Below are positions 1-8,584 of a stretch of DNA of 64,000 nucleotides, in pieces. Under the pieces are notes generated by a model, which saw only the letters and a list, made by a program, of their open reading frames with translations, had not been told where the DNA came from and did not search any database. This DNA is from an uncultured Eubacteriales bacterium (lineage in GTDB: Bacteria > Bacillota > Clostridia > Oscillospirales > CAG-272): NCBI GenBank assembly GCA_934474225.1, contig CAKSLU010000004.1, forward strand, positions 1-64,000, written 5' to 3'. Every line of letters starts with the position of its first letter. The stretch's first letter is position 1. The translations under genes were made by a program, and so were the position numbers.

Positions 1-2
1 TC

Positions 3-1430
3 GACAAGGCAGGCGAAGAATCGCGCACCTGCGAAGTCTGCGGCAAGGTTGAGACCCGCGTGATTCCCGCCATCACCACAAGACTTACGGTGTTCTTAGC
101 GGACGGCGGCAGCGGCGACGGCTCTTCGGCGGCAAGCCCGGTCGGCACCCTCGCGGCAGCCTATGACGCGCTCGACCTCACAAAGGACTGCACGGTCGTG
201 CTCTGCGGCAAGTTTACGCAGACCGCAAATTTCTCCTACGGCAAGGACTACGTCGGCTCGGTCACGCTGACCAGCGTATATGGCGGCGTGGACTACCGCG
301 AGAGCGGCGCTGTCTACGAGTTCAACAACAACCGCTTTTACCTCTACGGTGAGACGACCTTCGAGAACATACACTTCAACACGACATCGGGCGCATTCCT
401 GCTCGTCGTGGCGCGCCACAACAAGGTCACCGTCGGCGAGGGCGTGACCATCACGGGCGCAAAACTGAACGGCGGCACGATCCCCACCTCGTTCTCCATC
501 ATCGGCGGCTATCAGGACGAGCCGAACACCGCGGAAAACAACCGTGACACCGACATCACGGTGCTCTCGGGCAGCAAAATCTATGTCGTCGCGTTTGCCC
601 GCGGCTCCAAGGGCGCAACCACCTATACCGGCACGGCGCACATCAAAATCGGCGGAGACGCCGATGTCTCCCGCCTGCACCTCACCGGCGTGGACCGGAA
701 CAATGTAAAGTACGGCACGACCGTGGTGGAGATCACGGGGGGTGCCAAGGTCGGCGCTATCTACGGCGCGACGCAGCAGGTGACGGCGAACGCACTGGAA
801 CTTCGCTGGAATGCCGGCAGCATCGGCGCCTACGAGCCGCTCTGCTCGACGGCCCCGAACGCAAGCCTTACTTATGACGCGAAGACCGTGCTGCAGGTCT
901 CGGACACCACCCGCGCGGCAAGCAATTTTGACACGATTGCAGCGCTGTTTGACACCGTGGAATGCATCGACCACACCTTCGGCGACTGGACGGAAGTGAC
1001 CCCCGCCACATTCGACAAGGCAGGCGAAGAATCGCGCACCTGCGAAGTCTGCGGCAAGGTTGAGACCCGCGTGATTCCCGCCATCACCGCAAAACTTGAC
1101 AAAATCAGCGTCACCGCCGCAACCGACAAGGCAGGTGTGGGCACGATTCGTCTGATCGCGAAGCTGTCGACGACGGCGGACGCCAATGTGACCGCCTTCG
1201 GCATCTTCGTTGCCAAGACCGAAGCCATCGGCACCGCAAAGGTTGCCGAATGGACGAAGACTGCGGGCAGCGAGACGGTCTTTGCGCTCGACCTTTCCGA
1301 GATTCCGGCAGCCGAGCAGAACACCGTCATCTATGCATGGGCACTTGCCGATGTGAACGGCGAGCAGATTGCACTGCCGCTGATGGCAGGTGCAAGCGTC
1401 AACACGATTCTTAGCGAGATGGGAGCGTGA
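3..1430 (+). CDS. Surface protein with ~337-residue tandem repeat (5' end outside window)
   Basis: The reading frame is open to the left edge, so the N-terminus is missing; 475 residues are visible. The first bases (1-75) recur almost exactly at 1012-1086, giving a repeat period of 1011 bp (337 codons). Each unit has a pectin-lyase-like stretch beginning VFLADGGSGDG, rich in short beta strands and Gly/Thr, then a short linker with a CEVCGK cysteine pair. The last about 115 residues look like a beta-sandwich tail and have no anchor motif. The same repeat, diverged, occurs twice in the protein encoded from 1678. It is probably secreted or surface-bound, by analogy with that neighbour's signal peptide and SLH domains. 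Ligand and function are unknown. Confidence 0.8.
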   Translation, partial: DKAGEESRTCEVCGKVETRVIPAITTRLTVFLADGGSGDGSSAASPVGTLAAAYDALDLTKDCTVVLCGKFTQTANFSYGKDYVGSVTLTSVYGGVDYRESGAVYEFNNNRFYLYGETTFENIHFNTTSGAFLLVVARHNKVTVGEGVTITGAKLNGGTIPTSFSIIGGYQDEPNTAENNRDTDITVLSGSKIYVVAFARGSKGATTYTGTAHIKIGGDADVSRLHLTGVDRNNVKYGTTVVEITGGAKVGAIYGATQQVTANALELRWNAGSIGAYEPLCSTAPNASLTYDAKTVLQVSDTTRAASNFDTIAALFDTVECIDHTFGDWTEVTPATFDKAGEESRTCEVCGKVETRVIPAITAKLDKISVTAATDKAGVGTIRLIAKLSTTADANVTAFGIFVAKTEAIGTAKVAEWTKTAGSETVFALDLSEIPAAEQNTVIYAWALADVNGEQIALPLMAGASVNTILSEMGA

Positions 1431-1434
1431 ACAA

Positions 1435-1599
1435 ATGAAACGCACAGTTTATACGGCACCGACCCTTAATGTACTGTCCCTTGCAACCAACGATATTCTG
1501 CTGGCAAGCGGCGAGGTTACGCCGCGCGGCGAGCTGGATACCTTGGACTCGACCTCTGTCCTGTATATCAATAGAACCTGGACGGATGTCTTTGACTGA
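1435..1599 (+). CDS. Small 54-residue peptide of unknown function
   Basis: The gene starts four bases after the stop of the upstream surface protein, so it is probably translated from the same transcript; there is no strong ribosome site. The peptide begins MKRTVYTAPTLNVLSLATND and has a short hydrophobic DILLAS segment, a charged middle and an aromatic C-terminus (NRTWTDVFD). It has no lipobox, no clear signal peptide and no cysteines. Short proteins of the form Y-x-x-P-x-L-x-V...D-I-L-x-x-S are common in Clostridia and generally uncharacterised; that comparison is from memory. The position between two surface-protein genes suggests a linked role, but none is known. Confidence 0.5.
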   Translation: MKRTVYTAPTLNVLSLATNDILLASGEVTPRGELDTLDSTSVLYINRTWTDVFD

Positions 1600-1677
1600 T
1601 TGAAATGCCGCGGGCATGCGCCGACGGCGTCTGCCCGCACTTCAAACCCTTGGCAAAAAGAACAAAGGAGATTGCAA

Positions 1678-4600
1678 ATGAAACACACCCGCATCTGGCT
1701 TCCGCTGTTTCTGCTGATTCTTGCGCTTAGCGCAATGTCGATTGCCGCATCGGCGGCAGGCAGAACCGTGGTCTATCTGGCAGACGGCGGCAAGGGCGAC
1801 GGCTCGACGCCGGAGACCCCCGTCGGCAGCCTCACGGCAGCCTATGACGCACTCGACCTTTCCGAAGACTGCACGGTCGTGCTCGTCGGCAAGTTTACGC
1901 AAAAGGCGACCTTCATCCGGAAGGCGTCCTACACCGGCTCGGTCACGCTGACCAGCGTGTACGACGGCGTGGACTACCGCCAAAGCGGCGCGGTCTACGA
2001 ATTTGTTCCCTGCCGTTTCGTCCTCTTCGGCGACACGACCTTTGAGAACATGAACTTCAATGCGCTCGGCACCAATCTGCTTGTCGTGGCGCAGCATCAC
2101 AAGGTGACCGTCGGCGAGGGCGTGACGATCACGGGCGACCGCGCGAAACTGACCGGTGACACGGTGGCGCGTTCCTTCTGCATTCTCGGCGGCTACCAGT
2201 CCGGGCAGAGCGAACCGCCCGCGCATGACGACCGCGACACCGACATCACGGTGCTCTCGGGCAGCAAAATCTACATCGTCGCCTTCTCACGCAGCCTGAA
2301 GGGTCCCTACACCGGCACGGCGCACATCAAGATCGGCGGCAATGCCAATGTCTCGACTCTGCACCTCACCGCCGCCTACCCGGACGGCGTCAAGGTCGGC
2401 ACCACCGAGGTGGAGATCACGGGGGGTGCCAAAGTCGGCAACATCTACGGCACCACGCAGAACACCACGGCAGACGGTTTCAAAATCACCTGGCGCTCGG
2501 GCACGATCGGCAAATATGAGCCGGTCAGCGCGGCAACGCCCGGCAAGATTCTGACCGTCACGGGCGAAACGGTGCTTGCCGCAACCGATAAGGCAAAGCA
2601 GAACGCCAACTTCGCCACCGTTGCCGCGCAGTTTGACCGTGTGGAGAGCCTCGGCGGCGGCACGGACGAGAAGGTCGGCACGCTGACGACGGTCTACCTC
2701 GCAGACGGCGGCACCGGCGACGGCAAAACCCCGAACGCCCCTGTCGGCAGCCTCGAGGACGCCTATGCGCAACTCGACCTCACCAAGGACTGCAAAATTG
2801 TGCTGGTCGGCGCGTTTACGCAGAGCGCGAACTTCGCCTACGGCAAGGATTACGAAGGCTCGGTCACGCTGACGGCTGTGGACGGCGGCACCGACTACCG
2901 CACGCGCGGCGCGGTCTGGAACTTCAACACCGCGCGCCTTGTCCTCTCCGGCACGACCACCTTTGAGAACATCGACTTCAAGGCACTCGACCGCGGGCTG
3001 CTTGTCGTGGCGCAGCATCACCCCATCACGCTCGGCGAGGGCGTGACCGTCACGGGCGACAAGCTCACCGGCTCGACGATTGCCAACTCCTTCGCCATCC
3101 TCGGCGGCTATCAGAAGAACCAGAGCGATCCCCCGCTTGCCTCCGATGCGGACACGAACATCACGGTCCTGTCGGGCAGCAAGCTCTACATCGTCGCGTT
3201 CTCGCGTGAGATTCTCGGAGAATACACCGGCACGGCACACATCAGAATCGGCGGCACCGCCGATGTCTCGGTGCTGCATGCCTCCGCCGCCTACCCGGAC
3301 GGCGTCAAGGTCGGCAAGACCGAGGTGGAGCTGACGGACAGCGCGCGCATCGGCATTCTCTACGGCACCACGCAGGTGACCGAGCAGGATGCGCTCACCG
3401 TCACCTGGCGCGCAGGCAGCATTGACAAGTGCGAGATCCTCTGCGCGGCAACGCCGAAGGCGCGCATCGACTACAAAAACGGCAAGGTGCTGAAGGCTTC
3501 GGACACCGCACGCGCGGCGGCAAACTTTGACACGATCGCAGCCCAGTTTGACCAGACCGTCGCCGTGGGCGAAGACGCAGCGGTCGAAACCAAGGTTGAG
3601 ATCCCCGCCATCAACGAGCGCTACGGCGCGGCGGTCGGACTCTACAACCTGCACCTCGTCGCAGGCTATGACAACACCGGCACGAACTTCGGTCTCGATG
3701 ACTCGATGACCCGCGCGCAGGCTGTTGTTCAGGTCATCCGCTACCTCGGCGTGGAAAAGGACGCTCTCTCCGGCAATTACACGCACCCCTTCAAAGATGT
3801 CCCCGCCTGGGCGGACAAATACATCGGCTATGCCTATGCAAACGGCATCACCAAGGGTCGCTCGAACACCGTCTACGACCCGAACGGCGCCGTCACCGAG
3901 ACGCAGTTCCTCACCTTCATGCTCCGCGCCATCGGCTATGACGACGCGGCAGGCGACTTCAAGTGGGACGCGCCCGAAGACCTCGCAAAGAAGTGCGGCA
4001 TGACCGACACCATCCGTAGTGGCGCCGTGTTCCTGCGCGGCGACGCGATGAAACTCTGCTGGCAGACGCTCTCGGCAAAGAACAAAGCCGGCAAGCGCGT
4101 GGCGGACGCCCTGATGACAGGCGGCGTCTTCACCGCGGAGGAACTCACCGCAGCGGGCAATGCGGCAAAGACCGCCAAGAAGCCCGCGAAGAAGAACACG
4201 GTCGAAAACGGCTATTATGTCCTGCCGAAGACCGAATACCTGGAAAAGACAAAGTCCAGCTTCCTCGCGCAGATCGTCGGCTTCATGTCCGGCTATGAGT
4301 TTGCAAGAAATTCGGACGGCACGGCGCGCATCGCCATGCCGGACAGCTGGTTTGAGATGTGCAACGGTCCTTACGCCGAACACACCTCGCGCAATCCGCA
4401 CGAGGACAAACTCTTAAAGAACGAATCCACCGGGCTGTGGGACATCTGGAACGACGATGACTATTCCATCGACATTCTGAACCAGTACATTCTCCGCGAT
4501 ATGTATGCGGCATACGGCACCGTCGCCTCCAAGCTCATCAAGGACGACTGGGTGCGCTACGATGTCTGGGACATGGGCGGCGGACACCGCTCCTTCGGCG

Positions 4601-6165
4601 CTTACGGTCTGTTCAAGGGGCGCGACTACCTGCCGCAGTTTGTCGGCACGACCGAATTCGGCAACCTGTTCAATGTGAACGGCGAGCCCTACATCGCCAA
4701 TGAAACGCTCGGGCTGAATACGCCCGGCATGCCGGACCGCGCCGTGGAACTTGCCACCCTGTTCGGCGGCGTGACCAGCGACCGCGACCCCACCGAGTGG
4801 GCAAAGATGTTCACCGCGATGATTTCGATGGCGTACTTTGAGGACGATGTGCCCACGCTCATCCGCCGCGCGGCAGAAGTCCTGCCCGAGGGCAGTTATG
4901 AGCGCGAGGTGGTCGACATGGTCTTCCGCCTGAAGGAGGAGTACCCCACCGACTGGCGGCGCGCCGTCACCAAGGCGGAAAAGGAATGCTATCGCGCGCA
5001 CTATGACCTCGAAAACTATGTCGGCGAGACCGGCATCAACTGCTCCTTCATCCTCATCAGCCTGCTGTACGGCGACGGCGACTACTACGACACCTGCCGC
5101 ATCTGCTCGCTCGCCGGTCACGGCGGCGACAGCACCACGCCGGTTGCCCTCTCCGTGGTCGCGGTGATGAACGGCATGAAGAACCTGCCCGATGCTGTGA
5201 ACGAAAAGATCTGGCAGGACGGCAAGGGCGAGATCGTCAACCTGCCGATTGAGGGCACGAACTCTGCCTACCACATGTACTGCGCGGGGCTGCCCGAGCG
5301 CCTGAAGATTGCCGACATTCTCGACCTCTACTGCGAGAACTTTGAGAAGCTGCTCGTGGAAAACGGCGGCAAGATCACGGACACCGCCTACTACATCCCG
5401 GTTGCCGACCCGGCAACCCCCGACACGGTTCTCCCCGTGGACGGCTTTGAGAGCGGCAATCTCGACGGCTACACCACCACAGGCGGCGCTGCAAGCACGG
5501 AAACGCCCTTTGCAGGCAGCTACTCCGCCCGCATCGCCGGCAATGAGAGCCGCGACGGCGAGATTGTGAAGACGCTGACCGGTCTCACCGTGGGCAAGAC
5601 CTACCGCATCACCGCCTTTGTTTCGACCTCGGCAGGCACGAACGCTTACCTCTTCGCCCGCGAAGCAGGCAAGACCGGCGTGCGCGCGGCAGTCTGCGAC
5701 AACCAGAAGTACATCAAGCGCAGCCTGACCTTCACGGCGACGGCAGCGACGATGGAAATCGGCTTGACCTACCCCGCCGGGAACGCATCGCACAAGTCGG
5801 CGGCGATGGATGAACTGGTAGTCGTGCGCGTGGAAGAAACGCCCGCAGCAACCGTCTCCATGACGCAGAACGGCAGCAAGGTTGACTTTGCGCTGCAGGG
5901 CGGCGACGGCAAGGAAGCCCTGCTGAAACTGACCTTTGAGAACAACGCAGGCAAAATTGTGAGCGCCAAGGCCACCGTGGACGGCGCATCCTATGCATCC
6001 GTGCCGTTCTATCCCACCGGCGCGGCGCTTGCGAGCGACGCAAACACGGTCTACATCCCCGTGGTCGTCGGCGCAAACACCGCCGTCTCGTTTGACTTCG
6101 GCAGCGAGACCGTCACGGTTCGTGCCGCAGCGGTCGTCCGCGTCGCCGAACGCTTCGCAAAATAA
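1678..6165 (+). CDS. SLH-anchored surface protein with two beta-helix-like repeats and an ADP-ribosylglycohydrolase-like domain
   Basis: The ATG at 1678 follows an AAAGGAG ribosome site and opens a signal peptide (residues 1-27, ending near AASAAG). The 1495-residue protein then has two repeats of about 307 residues starting VVYLADGG and TVYLADGG (about 29-325 and 338-640). S-layer homology repeats follow at about 645-800 (MTRAQAVVQVIRYLG, FKDVPAWADKYIGYAYANG), which normally bind cell-wall polymer. An ADP-ribosylglycohydrolase-like region spans about 840-1240; DDDYSIDIL and GHGGDSTTPVALSVVAVMNG resemble the two acidic metal-site motifs of that fold. A carbohydrate-binding-like beta sandwich (about 1250-1385) and a last beta domain close the protein. 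SLH anchoring is well supported; the enzyme assignment rests on motif pattern only, and the substrate could be a glycan or glycoside. Confidence 0.8.
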   Translation: MKHTRIWLPLFLLILALSAMSIAASAAGRTVVYLADGGKGDGSTPETPVGSLTAAYDALDLSEDCTVVLVGKFTQKATFIRKASYTGSVTLTSVYDGVDYRQSGAVYEFVPCRFVLFGDTTFENMNFNALGTNLLVVAQHHKVTVGEGVTITGDRAKLTGDTVARSFCILGGYQSGQSEPPAHDDRDTDITVLSGSKIYIVAFSRSLKGPYTGTAHIKIGGNANVSTLHLTAAYPDGVKVGTTEVEITGGAKVGNIYGTTQNTTADGFKITWRSGTIGKYEPVSAATPGKILTVTGETVLAATDKAKQNANFATVAAQFDRVESLGGGTDEKVGTLTTVYLADGGTGDGKTPNAPVGSLEDAYAQLDLTKDCKIVLVGAFTQSANFAYGKDYEGSVTLTAVDGGTDYRTRGAVWNFNTARLVLSGTTTFENIDFKALDRGLLVVAQHHPITLGEGVTVTGDKLTGSTIANSFAILGGYQKNQSDPPLASDADTNITVLSGSKLYIVAFSREILGEYTGTAHIRIGGTADVSVLHASAAYPDGVKVGKTEVELTDSARIGILYGTTQVTEQDALTVTWRAGSIDKCEILCAATPKARIDYKNGKVLKASDTARAAANFDTIAAQFDQTVAVGEDAAVETKVEIPAINERYGAAVGLYNLHLVAGYDNTGTNFGLDDSMTRAQAVVQVIRYLGVEKDALSGNYTHPFKDVPAWADKYIGYAYANGITKGRSNTVYDPNGAVTETQFLTFMLRAIGYDDAAGDFKWDAPEDLAKKCGMTDTIRSGAVFLRGDAMKLCWQTLSAKNKAGKRVADALMTGGVFTAEELTAAGNAAKTAKKPAKKNTVENGYYVLPKTEYLEKTKSSFLAQIVGFMSGYEFARNSDGTARIAMPDSWFEMCNGPYAEHTSRNPHEDKLLKNESTGLWDIWNDDDYSIDILNQYILRDMYAAYGTVASKLIKDDWVRYDVWDMGGGHRSFGAYGLFKGRDYLPQFVGTTEFGNLFNVNGEPYIANETLGLNTPGMPDRAVELATLFGGVTSDRDPTEWAKMFTAMISMAYFEDDVPTLIRRAAEVLPEGSYEREVVDMVFRLKEEYPTDWRRAVTKAEKECYRAHYDLENYVGETGINCSFILISLLYGDGDYYDTCRICSLAGHGGDSTTPVALSVVAVMNGMKNLPDAVNEKIWQDGKGEIVNLPIEGTNSAYHMYCAGLPERLKIADILDLYCENFEKLLVENGGKITDTAYYIPVADPATPDTVLPVDGFESGNLDGYTTTGGAASTETPFAGSYSARIAGNESRDGEIVKTLTGLTVGKTYRITAFVSTSAGTNAYLFAREAGKTGVRAAVCDNQKYIKRSLTFTATAATMEIGLTYPAGNASHKSAAMDELVVVRVEETPAATVSMTQNGSKVDFALQGGDGKEALLKLTFENNAGKIVSAKATVDGASYASVPFYPTGAALASDANTVYIPVVVGANTAVSFDFGSETVTVRAAAVVRVAERFAK

Positions 6166-6173
6166 ACCCAAAC

Positions 6174-6211
6174 AAAACAGCCTTTGCGGCAATGCCGCAA
6201 AGGCTGTTTTT
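6174..6211. terminator. Intrinsic terminator, bidirectional
   Basis: A near-perfect stem (AGCCTTTGCGGC / GCCGCAAAGGCT, 3-base loop) is flanked by A-run and T-run. It ends the SLH-protein gene on the plus strand and can also stop the leftward DUF6062 gene. Confidence 0.85.
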
Positions 6212-6241
6212 CGGTTGCTGAGAAAAAATTTTTTACAAACC

Positions 6242-6269
6242 TGTAGGGACCGGCGTCCGGGGCGGTCCG
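6242..6269 (+). repeat. Intergenic GTAGGGACCGGCGTC-type repeat, single arm
   Basis: One diverged arm of the dispersed palindromic family whose complete copies lie at 11748-11821 and 36069-36142. It begins TGTAGGGACCGGCGTCC and lies between two convergent genes. Confidence 0.6.
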
Positions 6270-6288
6270 CAAGAACCTGTGCCTTATC

Positions 6289-6996
6289 TTATTTCTCGTT
6301 CAGCTTGTGCAAATCGCCCTCGAGGAAGCGAATCGCGCGCTCTACGGCGTCCTTCGAGTTCTTCCACGGCTCGTTTTCATAGCGGTAGTCAAACTTCTTG
6401 CAGAACCAGGAGACATCCTCCTTCAACTCGGCAAAATAGCCCTCCTCAAGCGTCGTCGCCGTCTTCTCAAAGTCGGGATAGAGCTTCTTTGCCATCTTCG
6501 CCTTGGCATAGCGCATCATGCGCGTGTAGTGCGGCAGGCAGAAATACGGCTGCGCGGCAAACTTCTCGCGGAACTTCACGTCCTCGCCGAAGAGTAGCAC
6601 GGCGGTGTCCAGCATGCGCGAGAAATGGTACTCGATTTTGTCGCAGAGGTAGCAGCTGTCCGCCATTTCGGCAAGGCGCGCGGTCTTGTCCTTCCCGAGC
6701 GCGGACAGCCCCTTCGGAAACGCGGCGGCGCGGTTCTCGCCGAGGTGGCTCTCGAGAATGAGGGCAAGCCCGAGGCGGTTTTTGTAGCCAAACATCAAAT
6801 CATAGTGCGTGCGGCAGAAGCCCTTCTTGTTCGTCTCGATGCGGATGCCCGGCTCCATCATCGCCGCGCCCAGAATGGCGTCGGTCTCCTTTTTTTCCAG
6901 CTCGTTGTAGAGCGTGCAGAACGGGCAGCCGCAGCTTTTGTCGGCGGCGGAGGCGTCAAACGCCTCGTTGACGGGAATCGTATAGATTTTTTCCAT
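6289..6996 (-). CDS. DUF6062 family protein
   Basis: The product is a 235-residue cytoplasmic protein starting MEKIYTIPVNEAF with no signal peptide or membrane segment. It has cysteine clusters typical of a metal-binding protein: CGCPFC near residue 23, single cysteines in FCRTHYD and FCLPHY, and CYLC near residue 117; the middle and C-terminus are helical and charged. The pattern matches the uncharacterised DUF6062 family of Firmicutes as I recall it. No function is established; the paired CxxC and C-x-x-H motifs suggest zinc or iron-sulfur binding. It is a single gene with no obvious operon partner, convergent with the SLH-protein gene. Confidence 0.7.
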   Translation of the reverse strand: MEKIYTIPVNEAFDASAADKSCGCPFCTLYNELEKKETDAILGAAMMEPGIRIETNKKGFCRTHYDLMFGYKNRLGLALILESHLGENRAAAFPKGLSALGKDKTARLAEMADSCYLCDKIEYHFSRMLDTAVLLFGEDVKFREKFAAQPYFCLPHYTRMMRYAKAKMAKKLYPDFEKTATTLEEGYFAELKEDVSWFCKKFDYRYENEPWKNSKDAVERAIRFLEGDLHKLNEK

Positions 6997-7045
6997 GCGG
7001 AAGCCTCCGGAATCTTTAAGGTTCTATGAAAACACGCATACAAGG

Positions 7046-7074
7046 TTGATTTTCGCCGCCTCATATGCTATGAT
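7046..7074 (+). promoter_or_regulatory. Sigma-70-type promoter for the glycosyltransferase gene
   Basis: -35 TTGATT (7046-7051), 17-bp spacer, -10 TATGAT (7069-7074), directed toward the gene starting at 7161. Confidence 0.6.
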
Positions 7075-7160
7075 AAGTATAACATAAATTAAGGCATACC
7101 GTCAAGGCGGAATGACGTTCACAGGGGGAAATGCGCGGGCACACCCGCGTTTATCTACAC

Positions 7161-8318
7161 ATGAAGGTATTGATTTTATCCATCACGGCAGGCGAGGGGC
7201 ACAACTCCACGGCGGCGGCAATCAAGGACTGCTTTGCCGCGCACGGCGACACCGCCGAGGTTTTCGACGCCTACCGCTATGTCAGCAAGGCGCTCTACGA
7301 GATTGTCAAGCAGGGCTATCTGCTGGTCTCCAAAGACTTCAAGACGCTGTTTGCCAAGTCCTACGCCATGGCGGAAAACCGCCGCGCGGGCGGGCAGAAC
7401 GGCAACAGTTTCTACCGCATCGCCAACCTGCAACTGACCAAAAAACTCTCGAAATACATCAAGCAGTACGCGCCCGACGCCATCATCTACACGCACCCGT
7501 TCCTCGGCGTGGTCACCGATCTGATGAAGACCCGCAACGACATCCAGATTCCCATGATCGGCGTCGTCACCGACTACACCGTCCACCCATTCTGGGAGGA
7601 GGCGCGCAGCACCGACAAAATTGTCATTGCCAACGACCTGCTCCGCTCCCAGCTGCACCGCAAGGGCATCACGGACGACCGCATTGCCCCCATCGGCATC
7701 CCGATCCGCAAGGCATTCTCCGAGAAGATGCCGAAGGAGCGTGCCCGCGCCCTGCTGGGGCTTGACAACAAACTCACCCTGCTCCTGATGGGCGGCAGCA
7801 TGGGTTACGGCGACATTGCAGGCGTGGTGGAGGAGCTGGACGCCATTCCGCAGGACTTTCAGATCATCTCGGTCTGCGGCAACAATGCGGCGGCGAAGGA
7901 AGCGATTGACGCACTGCACACGAAGAAGCGCGTGATGAACTTCGGCTTCACCAAGGAGGTCGACCTCTTAATGGACGCGGCGGACATCATCGCCACAAAG
8001 CCGGGAGGTCTGACCACCTCCGAGGCGCTTGCAAAGCACCTGCCCATCATCATCTGCAATCCGATTCCCGGTCAGGAGCGCCGCAACGCCGCCTTCTTGC
8101 TCAACAACGGTGCGGCGATGGAAGTGGACAAACACATCCATTTTGAGGATGTGTTCTGGCAGTTGACGCACAATCCCGCGCGCGTCGAATGCTTCCGCCA
8201 GGCGATCGCCGCCATTGCCAAGCCGAACGCCACCGAGGATCTCTATGCGCTCACGGCATCGCTCGTCGCCGCCTACGAAAGCAACCCCGCGATTCCCCTG
8301 CCCGGCTATGCCAAATAA
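7161..8318 (+). CDS. MGDG synthase/UgtP-type glycolipid glycosyltransferase
   Basis: The 385-residue protein belongs to the monogalactosyldiacylglycerol-synthase-like GT28 family, which transfers sugar from a nucleotide donor to diacylglycerol at the cytoplasmic membrane face. N-terminal MGDG_synth motif: MKVLILSITAGEGHNSTAAA. C-terminal donor-site motifs: ATKPGGLTTSEALAK and NPIPGQERRNA. The ATG at 7161 is preferred because the family begins with this MKVLIL strand. An in-frame ATG at 7131 would add ten residues, and its purine run (AGGGGGAA) lies only two bases upstream. A CGCGGG/CCCGCG hairpin at 7134-7149 separates this run from the 7161 start. Likely role: anchor or membrane glycolipid synthesis. 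Lipid and sugar specificity cannot be read from sequence. Confidence 0.85.
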   Translation: MKVLILSITAGEGHNSTAAAIKDCFAAHGDTAEVFDAYRYVSKALYEIVKQGYLLVSKDFKTLFAKSYAMAENRRAGGQNGNSFYRIANLQLTKKLSKYIKQYAPDAIIYTHPFLGVVTDLMKTRNDIQIPMIGVVTDYTVHPFWEEARSTDKIVIANDLLRSQLHRKGITDDRIAPIGIPIRKAFSEKMPKERARALLGLDNKLTLLLMGGSMGYGDIAGVVEELDAIPQDFQIISVCGNNAAAKEAIDALHTKKRVMNFGFTKEVDLLMDAADIIATKPGGLTTSEALAKHLPIIICNPIPGQERRNAAFLLNNGAAMEVDKHIHFEDVFWQLTHNPARVECFRQAIAAIAKPNATEDLYALTASLVAAYESNPAIPLPGYAK

Positions 8319-8344
8319 GTGCAAAAAACTATACAACCGAAAAT

Positions 8345-8375
8345 AAAGGGTGCTTCCGAAAAGCACCCTTTTCCT
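8345..8375 (+). terminator. Intrinsic terminator after glycosyltransferase
   Basis: Stem AAGGGTGCTT/AAGCACCCTT with a 4-base loop followed by TTTTCCTT. Confidence 0.8.
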
Positions 8376-8584
8376 TATCGGATTTGCCAAAATGCCGACG
8401 CAAATTTTGGACGATTCTCCGAAAAAATCGGCAAAGCGCCCAATTTGCGCAAAAAGCGGTTTCTTTTTGCAAAGGCATATGGTAAAATCGATGCAAACAG
8501 AAAGAACTTTTTACACCCCGGAAAAAGGCTGCTCTGTCCGGTCGGCGCCCATTCGCGCGCGGCAGGCATGCCGGAGGACACAAT

